A stretch of 64,000 nt of DNA from an uncultured SAR86 cluster bacterium (GTDB lineage: Bacteria > Pseudomonadota > Gammaproteobacteria > Magnimaribacterales > D2472): the NCBI GenBank assembly GCA_905181595.1, contig CAJIYI010000001.1:277938-341937 (forward strand). Reading direction: 5' to 3'. Below are positions 29,968 to 38,898 of this stretch, piece after piece; the first letter of the stretch is position 1, and each line of letters opens with the position of its first letter. The notes beneath the pieces were generated by a model that was not told where the DNA came from, ran no database searches, and worked only from the letters and a program-made list of their open reading frames with translations. The translations under genes and the position numbers were made by a program.

Positions 29968-31630
29968 TGAGTTTATTTAGGCCCGAAATGATGGCCTGAA
30001 AAGATGCTTTAACTGTATTGCCATCCATTCCTGCACCCCATTCATTTTTTCCATTTAAAGTGAGCTCAATAAATGCAGCTGCTTTAGCATCTGCGCCCGA
30101 TGTTACAGAGTGCTGATGATAATCAGATACAGAAATTGATTCATTAAAATGTTCATTAATGGCAGACACGAAAGCTTCAATTGGACCGCCCCCTTTACCA
30201 TTAATAACTATAGCTTTACCTGCAACGCTTAAAGTAATTTCAATATTATCTGAGGATATGCCTGAGCTATCTTCGGCAGATGATAATGAATAGTTGTCTA
30301 GTTGAAATTTTCCTGAGACCGTAAGATAGTTTTTATCGAACACCTCCCATATCTCTGATGACATGACTTCTTTGCCTGTCTCGTCTGCGACCCTTTGAAC
30401 TTTCTCACTCAAATTAATTTGTAATCGCCTTGGCAAAGATATTCCATGATCTTTTTCTAAAATAAAAGCAATCCCACCTTTTCCAGATTGAGAATTAATT
30501 CGAACAACTGCCTCGTAGGAGCGGCCTAAGTCGGATGGATCAATCGGAAGATATGGAACTGCCCATTGCGGTTCATTCGATTGAGACAACGCATGCAAAC
30601 CTTTTTTAATGGCATCTTGATGAGAGCCAGAAAAGGCGGTAAAAACTAGGTCTCCCGCGTAAGGATGCCGAGGATGGACTGGTAATTGATTACAGTATTC
30701 AACCTCTCTGATAACTGAATTGATATCAGAAAAATCTAATGTTGGGTCAACGCCCTGAGTTAAGAGATTTAAGGCCAATGTAACAATATCTACGTTACCT
30801 GTTCTTTCACCATTGCCAAAGAGTGTGCCTTCAACCCTATCTGCCCCTGCCATGAGACCAAATTCAGATGCAGCAACAGCAGTGCCCCTATCATTGTGAG
30901 GATGCAAGGACAAAGAAATATTTTTACGTTCTTTAAGGTTATTGTTCATCCATTCAATTTGATCCCCATAAATATTGGGAGTTGCCATTTCAACCGTTGC
31001 AGGCAAGTTGATGATTATTTTTTCTGATGAGGAACCTTTTAATATTTCAACCACAGAATCACAGACATCTGCAGCAAACTCTAGTTCAGTTCCAGTAAAG
31101 CTTTCTGGAGAGTATTCAAACATCCATTTGGTATTTGGTTTTTGATCTGCTAATTTTTTAACTAAGTTTGCACCATCAAGTGCAATTTTTTTGATGCCCG
31201 CTTGATCTTGATTGAAGACAACTTTGCGTTGGAGCGTCGAGGTAGAATTATAAAAGTGCACGATAGCCTGAGGTATTCCTTCTAGGGATTCAAATGTTCT
31301 TTCAATAATATGATCTCTTGCTTGAGTTAGCACCTGAATTGTCACGTCTGAAGGGATCTGCTTTTCTTCAACCAACCATCTAACAAACTCAAAATCAGTT
31401 TGTGATGCAGCAGGAAAACCAACTTCAATTTCTTTAAAACCAAGATCACAAAGTAATTTAAACATGCGCTTCTTTCTATCATGACCCATTGGCTCTATCA
31501 GAGCCTGATTTCCATCACGCAGGTCAACAGAACACCATTTTGGTGCTGACTGAATTACCTGATTTGGCCACTGCCTATTTTTAAGAGGAATCGGCTCAAA
31601 AGGTTTGTATTTCTTTGTTAAATCTTTCAT
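29960..31630 (-). CDS. leuA: 2-isopropylmalate synthase, long (yeast/actinobacterial) type
   Basis: LeuA condenses 2-ketoisovalerate and acetyl-CoA in leucine synthesis. The 556-residue protein has the HMGL-like TIM barrel with the metal motif DLRDGNQALIEPM, SLHPHNDRGTAVAASE, and a C-terminal regulatory domain (SVSDYHQHSVTSGADAKAAA). The opening KYKPFEPIPLKNRQWP and overall form match the yeast/actinobacterial LeuA type, not the E. coli one, so horizontal acquisition in the lineage is possible. Its start codon lies 13 bp from the divergent holD-like gene. Confidence 0.94.
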   Translation of the reverse strand: MKDLTKKYKPFEPIPLKNRQWPNQVIQSAPKWCSVDLRDGNQALIEPMGHDRKKRMFKLLCDLGFKEIEVGFPAASQTDFEFVRWLVEEKQIPSDVTIQVLTQARDHIIERTFESLEGIPQAIVHFYNSTSTLQRKVVFNQDQAGIKKIALDGANLVKKLADQKPNTKWMFEYSPESFTGTELEFAADVCDSVVEILKGSSSEKIIINLPATVEMATPNIYGDQIEWMNNNLKERKNISLSLHPHNDRGTAVAASEFGLMAGADRVEGTLFGNGERTGNVDIVTLALNLLTQGVDPTLDFSDINSVIREVEYCNQLPVHPRHPYAGDLVFTAFSGSHQDAIKKGLHALSQSNEPQWAVPYLPIDPSDLGRSYEAVVRINSQSGKGGIAFILEKDHGISLPRRLQINLSEKVQRVADETGKEVMSSEIWEVFDKNYLTVSGKFQLDNYSLSSAEDSSGISSDNIEITLSVAGKAIVINGKGGGPIEAFVSAINEHFNESISVSDYHQHSVTSGADAKAAAFIELTLNGKNEWGAGMDGNTVKASFQAIISGLNKLIT

Positions 31631-31643
31631 GATTGATATTCTG

Positions 31644-32078
31644 ATGTTATCAAATAAATCTCAATATATTTTGTCTAAAATTGGCATTCCACTCTATCAA
31701 GATAATACAAAATCTTTAATAAAACAGGAAAGCGCCATACATTTTTATCAAAAGGACAGTATTCTAACATTACATCTTATTTCTGTTGATAAATACTCCG
31801 AAAAAGAGATAAATCTACTAGAAGCAATTATGGGCTCCATGAAAGGCGAGCAAGCATCTGAATCGCATGGAGAATTCACTTTTGTAGAAGGTGAAAGTGT
31901 GAGATGTGAAAAAATTCTTAATAATAACCATCCAATTAAAGCAACATTAGTATTTTTTGATACTAAGTTGCTCTCCACTGATGCCAACTGCATTGAATCC
32001 CCGCCATTAATTGATATGTTAAGTGACCCGACGCTGAAGAAAAATCTCTGGGCTCAAATTAAGCTTCTAGACACCTAA
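31644..32078 (+). CDS. holD: Probable DNA polymerase III psi subunit (HolD-like)
   Basis: Psi links the clamp loader to chi and SSB at the replication fork. The family is very divergent. The 144-residue product aligns with E. coli HolD at both ends: QYILSKIGIPLY against the start QLQQLGITQW, and LIDMLSDPTLKKNLWAQI against LTDLRANPTARAALWQQI. It sits directly before rimI, as holD does in E. coli. The ATG at 31644 gives the same N-terminal length as E. coli, and an earlier ATG at 31629 would overlap leuA. Similarity is weak in the middle. Confidence 0.78.
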   Translation: MLSNKSQYILSKIGIPLYQDNTKSLIKQESAIHFYQKDSILTLHLISVDKYSEKEINLLEAIMGSMKGEQASESHGEFTFVEGESVRCEKILNNNHPIKATLVFFDTKLLSTDANCIESPPLIDMLSDPTLKKNLWAQIKLLDT

Positions 32079-32083
32079 ATTTT

Positions 32084-32521
32084 ATGAGGATTAGACCTTC
32101 GAGCTCCGATGATCTTGCAACGATTTTAATTATCGAAAGCTTAACCAATAAGATTCCATGGACAGAGCAGCAGTTCTTATCTTCTGCTGAGGTTGGTCAT
32201 CACTCTGTGGTTATAGAGGAAAAAGAGGGCGTAGTTGGTTTTGCAATTTATTCGCCAATTGTTCCAGAATCTCATTTACTAAACATAGCAATCACACCCT
32301 CTAATCAAGGTCGAGGCCTTGGAAGACAGTTACTCCAAAAAGTAATTCTTCAGAATCAATTGCTGGGAGTAAAATCTTTAACTTTAGAGGTCAGGGTGTC
32401 TAATAATTCTGCCATTAGTCTATATGAGAGTGAAGGTTTTTTAAAAGATGCTATCAGACCAGATTATTACAGTGGAGTTGTCAGGGAAGATGCTCTATTA
32501 ATGAGTTTGTTAATTAAATAA
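32084..32521 (+). CDS. rimI: Ribosomal protein S18 alanine N-acetyltransferase RimI
   Basis: RimI acetylates the N-terminal Ala of ribosomal protein S18. It is a 145-residue GNAT protein with the acetyl-CoA loop ITPSNQGRGLGRQLL, LEVRVSNNSAISLYESEGF and the short C terminus typical of RimI. It starts 5 bp after the holD-like gene, which supports both assignments. The stop overlaps the glutathione peroxidase stop by 8 bp (TTAAATAA) in the convergent arrangement. Confidence 0.92.
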   Translation: MRIRPSSSDDLATILIIESLTNKIPWTEQQFLSSAEVGHHSVVIEEKEGVVGFAIYSPIVPESHLLNIAITPSNQGRGLGRQLLQKVILQNQLLGVKSLTLEVRVSNNSAISLYESEGFLKDAIRPDYYSGVVREDALLMSLLIK

Positions 32522-32993
32522 TTTTCTTTAATTCTGCTTCTATTGCAGCTCCACCATCTTTAGGAGCAAACCTCTTCACCACTTCACCATTTTTATTAAC
32601 AAGGAACTTAGTAAAATTCCATTTAATAGATTCGGTGCCCAAGATTCCTGGAGACTCATGTTTTAAATGTTTAAAGAGAGGGCTGGCATTTTCGCCATTC
32701 ACTTCGATCTTATCAAACATTTTAAAAGAGACGTTAAAAGTAAGATCACAGAAAGATTGAACTTCTTCGTTTGTTCCAGGCTCTTGGCCTCCAAACTGAT
32801 TGCACGGAAACCCTAAAACTTCTAGCCCCTGTTCTTTGTATTTATCAGAGAGATTCTGCAGATCTTTATACTGAGGTGTAAAGCCACATTTGCTGGCAAC
32901 ATTAACTATTAACAAGGTTTTACCTTGAAATGAGCTCAAATCAATATCGTTTAATTGAATATCTTTAACACTTAGGTTGTATAAATCACTCAT
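32514..32993 (-). CDS. Glutathione peroxidase family protein (thiol, Cys type)
   Basis: This is a 159-residue thioredoxin-fold peroxidase that reduces hydroperoxides. The active-site Cys36 lies in NVASKCGFTPQY, with Gln70 (NQFGGQEPG) and Trp125-Asn126 (KWNFTKFL) completing the tetrad. It has Cys and not selenocysteine, so glutathione or thioredoxin may be the donor. It has no signal peptide. It is convergent with rimI and divergent from the fused acetyltransferase gene, each with a TATAAT-like box. Confidence 0.95.
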   Translation of the reverse strand: MSDLYNLSVKDIQLNDIDLSSFQGKTLLIVNVASKCGFTPQYKDLQNLSDKYKEQGLEVLGFPCNQFGGQEPGTNEEVQSFCDLTFNVSFKMFDKIEVNGENASPLFKHLKHESPGILGTESIKWNFTKFLVNKNGEVVKRFAPKDGGAAIEAELKKII

Positions 32994-33019
32994 TTTTTTT
33001 CCATAATAATTTTCAATCT

Positions 33020-33045
33020 ATTATAGATAATAAAAAAGATATAAT
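33020..33045. promoter_or_regulatory. Back-to-back -10 boxes between the peroxidase and acetyltransferase-fusion genes
   Basis: In the 84-bp divergent gap, TATAAT is present on the minus strand (33020-33025, towards the peroxidase gene) and on the plus strand (33040-33045, towards 33078). No good -35 boxes are seen at standard spacing. AT-rich sequence gives such matches by chance, so confidence is moderate. Confidence 0.4.
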
Positions 33046-33077
33046 CATGGAATGTTTCTTTTCTATCTTAATAAATA

Positions 33078-34382
33078 ATGGAATTACGCTGGAAATCATT
33101 TGCTCTGCTAACCAAGCAAGAGCTTTATGCTGTTATGCACCTCCGACAGAAAGTATTTGTGTTGGAACAAAATTGTCCATTTATTGATGCAGATTTAAAC
33201 GACGAGCGTAGCGATCATTTGCTCGGCTACCAGGATAATGAGTTAGTAGCATATGCACGTTTAGTAGAACCAGGCCCATTATATCCAGGGCCTTCTATTG
33301 GTCGTATTGTTACTTCTGAGAAAGTTAGAGGCATGGGTTTTGGAAAGATCATCACACAAGCAGCGATTGATTTCAGCTCAAAGAAATATCCCAATCAAGA
33401 CATCACTATTTCAGCTCAATATCGACTAATAAATTTTTATCAAGATCTACAGTTTAAGGCTGAAGGAGATGTGTATCTCGAGGATGATATTGAACATATT
33501 AAGATGACCATTGCGCCTCCTAAACGAATGTCGATTTTCTCATTCCTACCTTTATCAATCACAAATACAGTTTTGATTATTGGAATACTGCTCGCTATAA
33601 CTATTATCGGCTCTAGTTTTATTAAAAAAATTGATTTAGATCAGTTGAATTGGATAGCAAAAATAGATGATCGTGCAATTTCTAAAGGAAAGTATGAGTC
33701 TTACTTGGATTCGGTGGCTCAATCTCGCAAATCAGGTCTTATTGCTTCTGACGCCGAAAATATTCTTGAGAGAATGATTGATGAGGAGCTTCTTATACAA
33801 AGGGCAGTAGACCTCGGGATGTTAGAGAATGATTCAGAGCTGAGGAGTATCATCATTCAAAAAATGATCAGCTCCATTATCGCTGAGACAGAAAACGTAA
33901 GATTTTCTCAACAAGATCTACAAACTTTTTTTGTCGAGAATAAAGATTTTTTTGCCCCTAGCCCAAAACTTCATTTACTCAAACTTAGCTTTGCTGGAGT
34001 GAATGCAGCACAGGCCGATAAAGCCAGGCAAATGATTCTTTCTGGTGATCTCGTGTCAGCCAAACAGCTTGCTGAGACTGATGTTATCCAACTGCCAAAT
34101 ACCTTATTGCCTGCAACAAAAATTAGAGAATACATAGGCCCCTTACTAACTCAGGAAGCTCTTAAGTTAAATGATGGTGAGGTAAGTCAGATTATTGCTT
34201 CAGAGAATCAACTCCATCTATTAATCGTCGTTAAAAAATTACGCGAGTCTGCAGGGTCCTTTGAAGAGATGTATGAAGAGATTGAATCAGAATTTATTCG
34301 CCAAAAAGGTGAAGAGATGCTTGATGAATACTTATTAGATTTAAGGAACTGGTATGACGTTGTGAAAGCAAATGATTTATAA
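33078..34382 (+). CDS. ElaA-like GNAT acetyltransferase fused to a membrane-anchored peptidyl-prolyl isomerase-like domain
   Basis: Residues about 1-150 are an ElaA-type GNAT (MHLRQKVFVLEQNCPFIDAD, RIVTSEKVRGMGFGK). From Met151 the product continues as one membrane segment (about 155-178) and a SurA/PpiC-like chaperone region (NILERMIDEELLIQRAVDLG, KLHLLKLSF). These parts are normally separate: GNAT ElaA acts in the cytoplasm, the isomerase-like part outside. The join MTIAPPKR-MSIFSFL has no Shine-Dalgarno for the second Met, so this could be a true fusion or a lost stop or indel. The 3' end overlaps the HupE gene by 11 bp. Confidence 0.82.
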   Translation: MELRWKSFALLTKQELYAVMHLRQKVFVLEQNCPFIDADLNDERSDHLLGYQDNELVAYARLVEPGPLYPGPSIGRIVTSEKVRGMGFGKIITQAAIDFSSKKYPNQDITISAQYRLINFYQDLQFKAEGDVYLEDDIEHIKMTIAPPKRMSIFSFLPLSITNTVLIIGILLAITIIGSSFIKKIDLDQLNWIAKIDDRAISKGKYESYLDSVAQSRKSGLIASDAENILERMIDEELLIQRAVDLGMLENDSELRSIIIQKMISSIIAETENVRFSQQDLQTFFVENKDFFAPSPKLHLLKLSFAGVNAAQADKARQMILSGDLVSAKQLAETDVIQLPNTLLPATKIREYIGPLLTQEALKLNDGEVSQIIASENQLHLLIVVKKLRESAGSFEEMYEEIESEFIRQKGEEMLDEYLLDLRNWYDVVKANDL

Positions 34383-35562
34383 AAAATTACTTTGTTGCAG
34401 TTTACTGATTCTTTGTTCTATTTTTTCTGAGGCACACAATCGAAGTGAGTCCTATTCAAAGTTTAATTTAACTTCTAATGAGCAGGGCATGGCGATACAA
34501 GTCACCGGCTCAATTAAACAAGATATTTTTAATAACCTTAATCCAACATCACACTTTCAATCCTATGAGAGTCTAGTTACCTATTTAGACAAGGCAATTA
34601 ATCCAGGCAGTTCATGCAAACTAAATGAGTCAGTAGAAATTAATGAGAATATTTCATTGGGGGTATTAAAGTTTGTTTGGTCATTTCAATGCTTGCAAAT
34701 ACCCGAGAGTATTTCCATGTCATTATTTCAAGATTTAGGAGTTACTCATACTCACATTGCCAGAGGAGTTATTGATGGGCAATCAGTTCCTGAGTTTATG
34801 TTTGCAAGCACCCAAGACGCATGGGTGATAGGCTTGCCTGGAGAGAGCAATGTTAATCAAAGTTCTTATTTTGGTTACTTTAAATCTGGTGTGCAGCATA
34901 TTTTAAGTGGCTGGGATCACTTAACATTTTTATTGGGATTATTGCTTTTATTTACTGGTAGATTCTTAATTATAGCTATTACTGGATTCACGATAGGCCA
35001 TAGTTTAACTTTAGGTCTGGGGGCAATGAATGTCTTGAGAGTTCATTCAGAAATCATTGAAACACTCATCGGATTCTCTATTTTATTGTTAGCTGTAGAG
35101 TATTTTCTTAAGCATGCCTTTGAGATAAATAAGCTCATCAAAAACCTTGCACTCTCATTTTGCGCTTTCCTGCCTCTCACTATCTTTGGTAACCTTGACC
35201 CAATTTTAATTGTTGGATTAGCTTTATTTTTAACTTTTTATTTAAGCCTAACAAACCATTACTCAAATCCCTGGCTCCCTTTGATGGTGACAATATTTTT
35301 TGGTCTAATTCACGGACTTGGATTTGCTTCCTCTATCGCAGAGTCAGGAATACCTCAAGATAGGCTTTTACCTATTATCTTGAGTTTTAATATAGGAGTT
35401 GAGGTAGGGCAATTAGCAGTGGCCTTTACTCTTTTAGCATTTTTAAAACTTACCAAAACTTACTTTCGTTTCTCTGATTTCAATTATCTTCACGGAGCCA
35501 TGGGAGCCTTTGTATTTTCAATGGGAACTTTTTGGTTTATTAGTAGGGCAATCGGCTTATGA
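34372..35562 (+). CDS. HupE/UreJ family membrane protein
   Basis: This is a 396-residue protein with a signal peptide (residues 1-21), an extracytoplasmic region (about 22-165), and then six to seven hydrophobic helices with family His motifs HILSGWDHLTFLLGL, GHSLTLGL and GLIHGLGFASS. HupE/UreJ proteins are linked to nickel or cobalt uptake, but members with this large N-terminal domain are poorly characterised. Nickel enzymes are not visible here. It is coupled to the isomerase-like gene upstream and overlaps the LLM oxidoreductase by 4 bp. Confidence 0.88.
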   Translation: MIYKKLLCCSLLILCSIFSEAHNRSESYSKFNLTSNEQGMAIQVTGSIKQDIFNNLNPTSHFQSYESLVTYLDKAINPGSSCKLNESVEINENISLGVLKFVWSFQCLQIPESISMSLFQDLGVTHTHIARGVIDGQSVPEFMFASTQDAWVIGLPGESNVNQSSYFGYFKSGVQHILSGWDHLTFLLGLLLLFTGRFLIIAITGFTIGHSLTLGLGAMNVLRVHSEIIETLIGFSILLLAVEYFLKHAFEINKLIKNLALSFCAFLPLTIFGNLDPILIVGLALFLTFYLSLTNHYSNPWLPLMVTIFFGLIHGLGFASSIAESGIPQDRLLPIILSFNIGVEVGQLAVAFTLLAFLKLTKTYFRFSDFNYLHGAMGAFVFSMGTFWFISRAIGL

Positions 35563-36428
35563 AATTTGCAATTCCTTTATCCATGCTTCCTATTGATGAA
35601 ATTAAACCCCTGGCTATTGCAGCAGATCAAATGGGGTATGACTCTTTGGCTGTTTCTGATCATTTAATTCATCCAGAAACTTTTTCTGTGCCTTACCCTT
35701 ACACCGATGATGGAAGCGTTAGATGGGAACCTGGAACTGATTGGCCAGATCCAATTAATACGTTATCTCTAATCGCTGGCGCGACTAAAAATATTAAGCT
35801 TTATACAAGCGTTTATGTTTTACCTGCTCGAAACCCCATGAGGGTTGCCAAAGAGATCGCAACATTAAGCGCTCTATCTGGTGGGCGATTTGATTTAGGC
35901 ATAGGAATGGGCTGGATGCCTGAAGAATTTAAAGCTGGCGGTCAAGAATTTAGCAAACGCGGTAAAAGAGCAGATGAGATGATTGAGATCATGAAACTTT
36001 TGTGGAAGGGAGATATGGTTAGCTTTAAAGGAAATTTTTTTGAATTTGATGCCCTAGAAATGCTTCCGGCACCAAAACAAGAGATTCCAATATACGTGGG
36101 GGGTTTCTCTGAACCTGCACTAAACAGAGCAGCAAAACATGATGGATGGATTTCTGATATGCATAGTCTGAGTGAGTTAGAAGCCTTGATGGCAAAAATA
36201 CAGATAAAAAAACAAGAGTTACCAACGAAAGATAACTATGAATATATTTGCTTTAGTTGCTGGGATGCTTTTAGTTTAGAGGGATTCGGAAAAATGAAAG
36301 ATTTAGGGGTAACAACCATGACAACCTACCCATGGATGCTCTATGGCACTATGAATGATGCACCCTTGGAGCAAAAAATTGAAGGCATGCAAAAATTCTA
36401 TGATGAAGTGATTTGCAAGCTAACCTAA
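35559..36428 (+). CDS. LLM-class (luciferase-like) flavin-dependent oxidoreductase
   Basis: This is a 289-residue TIM-barrel protein of the bacterial luciferase superfamily, often annotated as F420-dependent. Motifs are YDSLAVSDHLIHPE, LYTSVYVLPARNPMRVAKE, GGRFDLGIGMGWMPEEFKAGG and PIYVGGFSEPALNRAA. Whether it uses FMN or F420 cannot be told, and F420 synthesis genes are not in the window. It overlaps the HupE stop (ATGA), and so may be co-expressed with it. Confidence 0.87.
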   Translation: MKFAIPLSMLPIDEIKPLAIAADQMGYDSLAVSDHLIHPETFSVPYPYTDDGSVRWEPGTDWPDPINTLSLIAGATKNIKLYTSVYVLPARNPMRVAKEIATLSALSGGRFDLGIGMGWMPEEFKAGGQEFSKRGKRADEMIEIMKLLWKGDMVSFKGNFFEFDALEMLPAPKQEIPIYVGGFSEPALNRAAKHDGWISDMHSLSELEALMAKIQIKKQELPTKDNYEYICFSCWDAFSLEGFGKMKDLGVTTMTTYPWMLYGTMNDAPLEQKIEGMQKFYDEVICKLT

Positions 36429-36472
36429 CGGCAACCTCTTCAATAAGCTCACTTTGAGGTCCGCATAATTGC

Positions 36473-36478
36473 TATACT
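36473..36478 (+). promoter_or_regulatory. -10 box of astA, placed for a leaderless transcript
   Basis: TATACT is followed by six bases (GAAGAC) and then the astA ATG at 36485. A start 7 bp below the -10 would be the A of the ATG, so the mRNA could be leaderless. No Shine-Dalgarno is visible before the ATG. The -35 is weak (TTTGAG, 36453-36458). Confidence 0.45.
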
Positions 36479-36484
36479 GAAGAC

Positions 36485-37489
36485 ATGAAAGTAGTCAGGC
36501 TAGTCAAATCATCTGATTTTAAAAATGTTGAACATCTTGTAAAGCATTCTGGCAAAGGCATGACTACAATGCCTAAAACTCCTCAAGAAATTAAAGAGCG
36601 AATCTCCTGGTCAGAAAAATCTAGAAACAAAAAAACCAATAAACCCAATCAAGATAGCTACCTCTTTGTGCTGGAAGACAATAATAGAATTGTTGGCTTA
36701 TCTGCAATTTATACTTCTGTCTCCCTTAAGAAGCCCTCAGTATTTTTTAAAAAATCTATTTCAAAGCTTGAGTCAAAATCCTTAAATTTCACTAAAGATT
36801 TGGATGTTTTGAGTTTGCATTTGTGCAAGCAACCATATTCTGAGTTAGGCACCTTATTCCTCAAACCAGCTTTTCGTGGAAAAGGTAGAGGCTCCTTACT
36901 TTCATTTTCAAGGTTTATTTTTATGTCCGCCCATCAACAAAGATTTGATCCGACAGCTTTCGTAGAAATTCGGGGATTTAAAAATGCAAAAGATGAATCA
37001 TATTTCTGGAATTCATTCAGCAATACTTTTTTTAACTTAGATTTTTTTAAAGCTGACGAGATTAGCTACATAGACAATCACTTTATTATGGAATCTATTC
37101 CTAAATATCCTTTTATTATCGAGCACATGCCAAGAAAAGTTCAGCGCGTCATTGGTAAGCCACATCCAAATGCAATGCCAGCTTATTCTTTGTTAAGAAA
37201 ACAGAATTTTCGTTCTAATGGCTTAATTGATGTTCTTGATGGAGGCCCTTGCCTGGAGGCTAAGATCAAAGATATCCCGCTGGTTAAATCAGCAGAATTA
37301 TTTCCAATTGAAATTAAACGTAATATTAATTTTGATCGCTTTGGCTTTATTGCTAATCCTGCAATAGATGCTTTTGCAGTGGTGAAAGAAAACTATGCTT
37401 TTGATAAAGACAAAAAGACACTGCTAGTTTCAGCGAAAGTGGCTCAAGCTCTAGGCCTGGAAACAGGTTCAACTGCACAGATTAACTGA
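36485..37489 (+). CDS. astA: Arginine N-succinyltransferase
   Basis: AstA starts the AST pathway of arginine breakdown, joining succinyl-CoA to arginine. The 334-residue GNAT-related protein has RLVKSSDFKNVEHLV at its start, GTLFLKPAFRGKGRGSLLSFSRF, PTAFVEIRGF and the C-terminal PAIDAFAV. The length is close to the E. coli form (344). It leads an astA-astD-astB operon with a 1-bp overlap to astD. AstC and AstE are not adjacent. Confidence 0.94.
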   Translation: MKVVRLVKSSDFKNVEHLVKHSGKGMTTMPKTPQEIKERISWSEKSRNKKTNKPNQDSYLFVLEDNNRIVGLSAIYTSVSLKKPSVFFKKSISKLESKSLNFTKDLDVLSLHLCKQPYSELGTLFLKPAFRGKGRGSLLSFSRFIFMSAHQQRFDPTAFVEIRGFKNAKDESYFWNSFSNTFFNLDFFKADEISYIDNHFIMESIPKYPFIIEHMPRKVQRVIGKPHPNAMPAYSLLRKQNFRSNGLIDVLDGGPCLEAKIKDIPLVKSAELFPIEIKRNINFDRFGFIANPAIDAFAVVKENYAFDKDKKTLLVSAKVAQALGLETGSTAQIN

Positions 37490-38898
37490 TGCTTTTCTAT
37501 CAGGGAAAATGGTCACCAGGAAAAGGTAAAGCCTTTAAGTCTTTCAATCCCATGAACAATGAGATTATCTGGGAGGGCAATTTTTCTAATATTCCACAAT
37601 TAAAATCAGCCATTAATTCTGCTGCGAGCAGTCATCTTGAATGGTCCAAACAAACCCCTCAAAGTCGAATCAAAGTGATTAAACTTTTCTATGCTTTGCT
37701 TGAAAAAAATAAGCTCGCCATGACCAGGCTTATTGCGACAGAGACAGGGAAAACAGATGTTGACGCATCATCAGAGGTTGCTGCTACTTTGGCTAAATTA
37801 AATAATTCAATTTTGGCTTATAAAAAACGTACTGGCTCTCAACTTAATTCCATGGGTGCGATGCAGGCTAAACTGAAACATGAGTCACATGGCGTGTTAG
37901 CGGTTATTGGTCCTTTCAATTTCCCATTGCATTTACCTAATGGACACATTACTCCTGCATTGATAGCCGGCAATACAATTGTATTTAAACCCAGTGAATC
38001 CACACCCATGGTTGCAGAGTACATGATGATGTTATGGGCTGAAGCAGGATTACCAAAAGGCGTCATTAACATGGTCCATGGAGGCAAAGATATTGTTCAA
38101 GCTCTATGTAAGAATCCATTGAGCAAGGGATTGCTTTTCACAGGCAGCTATAAAGTTGGTAAACAGCTCAGTAGAATCATGGCAGAGTATCCTGAAAAAA
38201 TTCTTGCATTGGAATTAGGAGGCAACAATCCATTGGTTGTTTGGTCTACTCGAAAAATTAATGCTGCCGTGGATCTTATTTTTGAATCAGCATTTATTTC
38301 CTCAGGCCAGCGTTGCACTTGTGCACGGCGCTTAATTCTTCCTAATTCTAAAAGTGGAAAAATGATTCTGACCAACCTGAAGAAAAAGGTTCAATCACTT
38401 TCTTATGCCAATGAGTCCGACCTTTACTATGGACCTTTAATCTCTCCAGCAGCCACCAAAGGGTTTTTAGACTACCAAGCAAAACTCATGCAGCTAGGGG
38501 CCAAGCCTATATTGAAAGCTCGCAAGGTAAGTAATTCTTTTAATCTGGTGACTCCAAGTCTGATGAATATTACTGGTATGAGGAAAGCTTATGATGAAGA
38601 GAATTTTGGTCCTATGTTACAAGTGCAATTTGTAGATACATTTGAAGAAGCTATTGAAGCGGCGAATAATACTAAATATGGTTTAGCGGCCGGGCTAATT
38701 TCAGATAATAAGAATTTATTTAATGAGTTTGTGGATAGGATTAATGCTGGAGTAATTAACTTTAATTCAACAACAACAGGTGCATCAGGTGCTTTTCCGT
38801 TTGGAGGAATTGGCAGAAGCGGTAATCTGAGGCCTGCAGGTTACTATGCAGCTGATTATTGCGCGTGGCCCAAGGCATCGATTATCAAGCAACTCTAA
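37489..38898 (+). CDS. astD: Succinylglutamate-semialdehyde dehydrogenase
   Basis: AstD oxidises N-succinylglutamate semialdehyde with NAD+. The 469-residue aldehyde dehydrogenase has the catalytic Glu242 in ALELGGNNP, Cys276 in SSGQRCTCARR, the cofactor site LLFTGSYKVG and the end motif FPFGGIGRSGN. Its position between astA and astB and these motifs make AstD more likely than a general ALDH. The ATG overlaps the astA stop (TGATG). Confidence 0.94.
   Translation: MLFYQGKWSPGKGKAFKSFNPMNNEIIWEGNFSNIPQLKSAINSAASSHLEWSKQTPQSRIKVIKLFYALLEKNKLAMTRLIATETGKTDVDASSEVAATLAKLNNSILAYKKRTGSQLNSMGAMQAKLKHESHGVLAVIGPFNFPLHLPNGHITPALIAGNTIVFKPSESTPMVAEYMMMLWAEAGLPKGVINMVHGGKDIVQALCKNPLSKGLLFTGSYKVGKQLSRIMAEYPEKILALELGGNNPLVVWSTRKINAAVDLIFESAFISSGQRCTCARRLILPNSKSGKMILTNLKKKVQSLSYANESDLYYGPLISPAATKGFLDYQAKLMQLGAKPILKARKVSNSFNLVTPSLMNITGMRKAYDEENFGPMLQVQFVDTFEEAIEAANNTKYGLAAGLISDNKNLFNEFVDRINAGVINFNSTTTGASGAFPFGGIGRSGNLRPAGYYAADYCAWPKASIIKQL

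Noticed and set aside
29960-32521. Rho-independent terminators between convergent genes
   Set aside because: The stops overlap, and no GC-rich hairpin with a T run was seen at the junctions.
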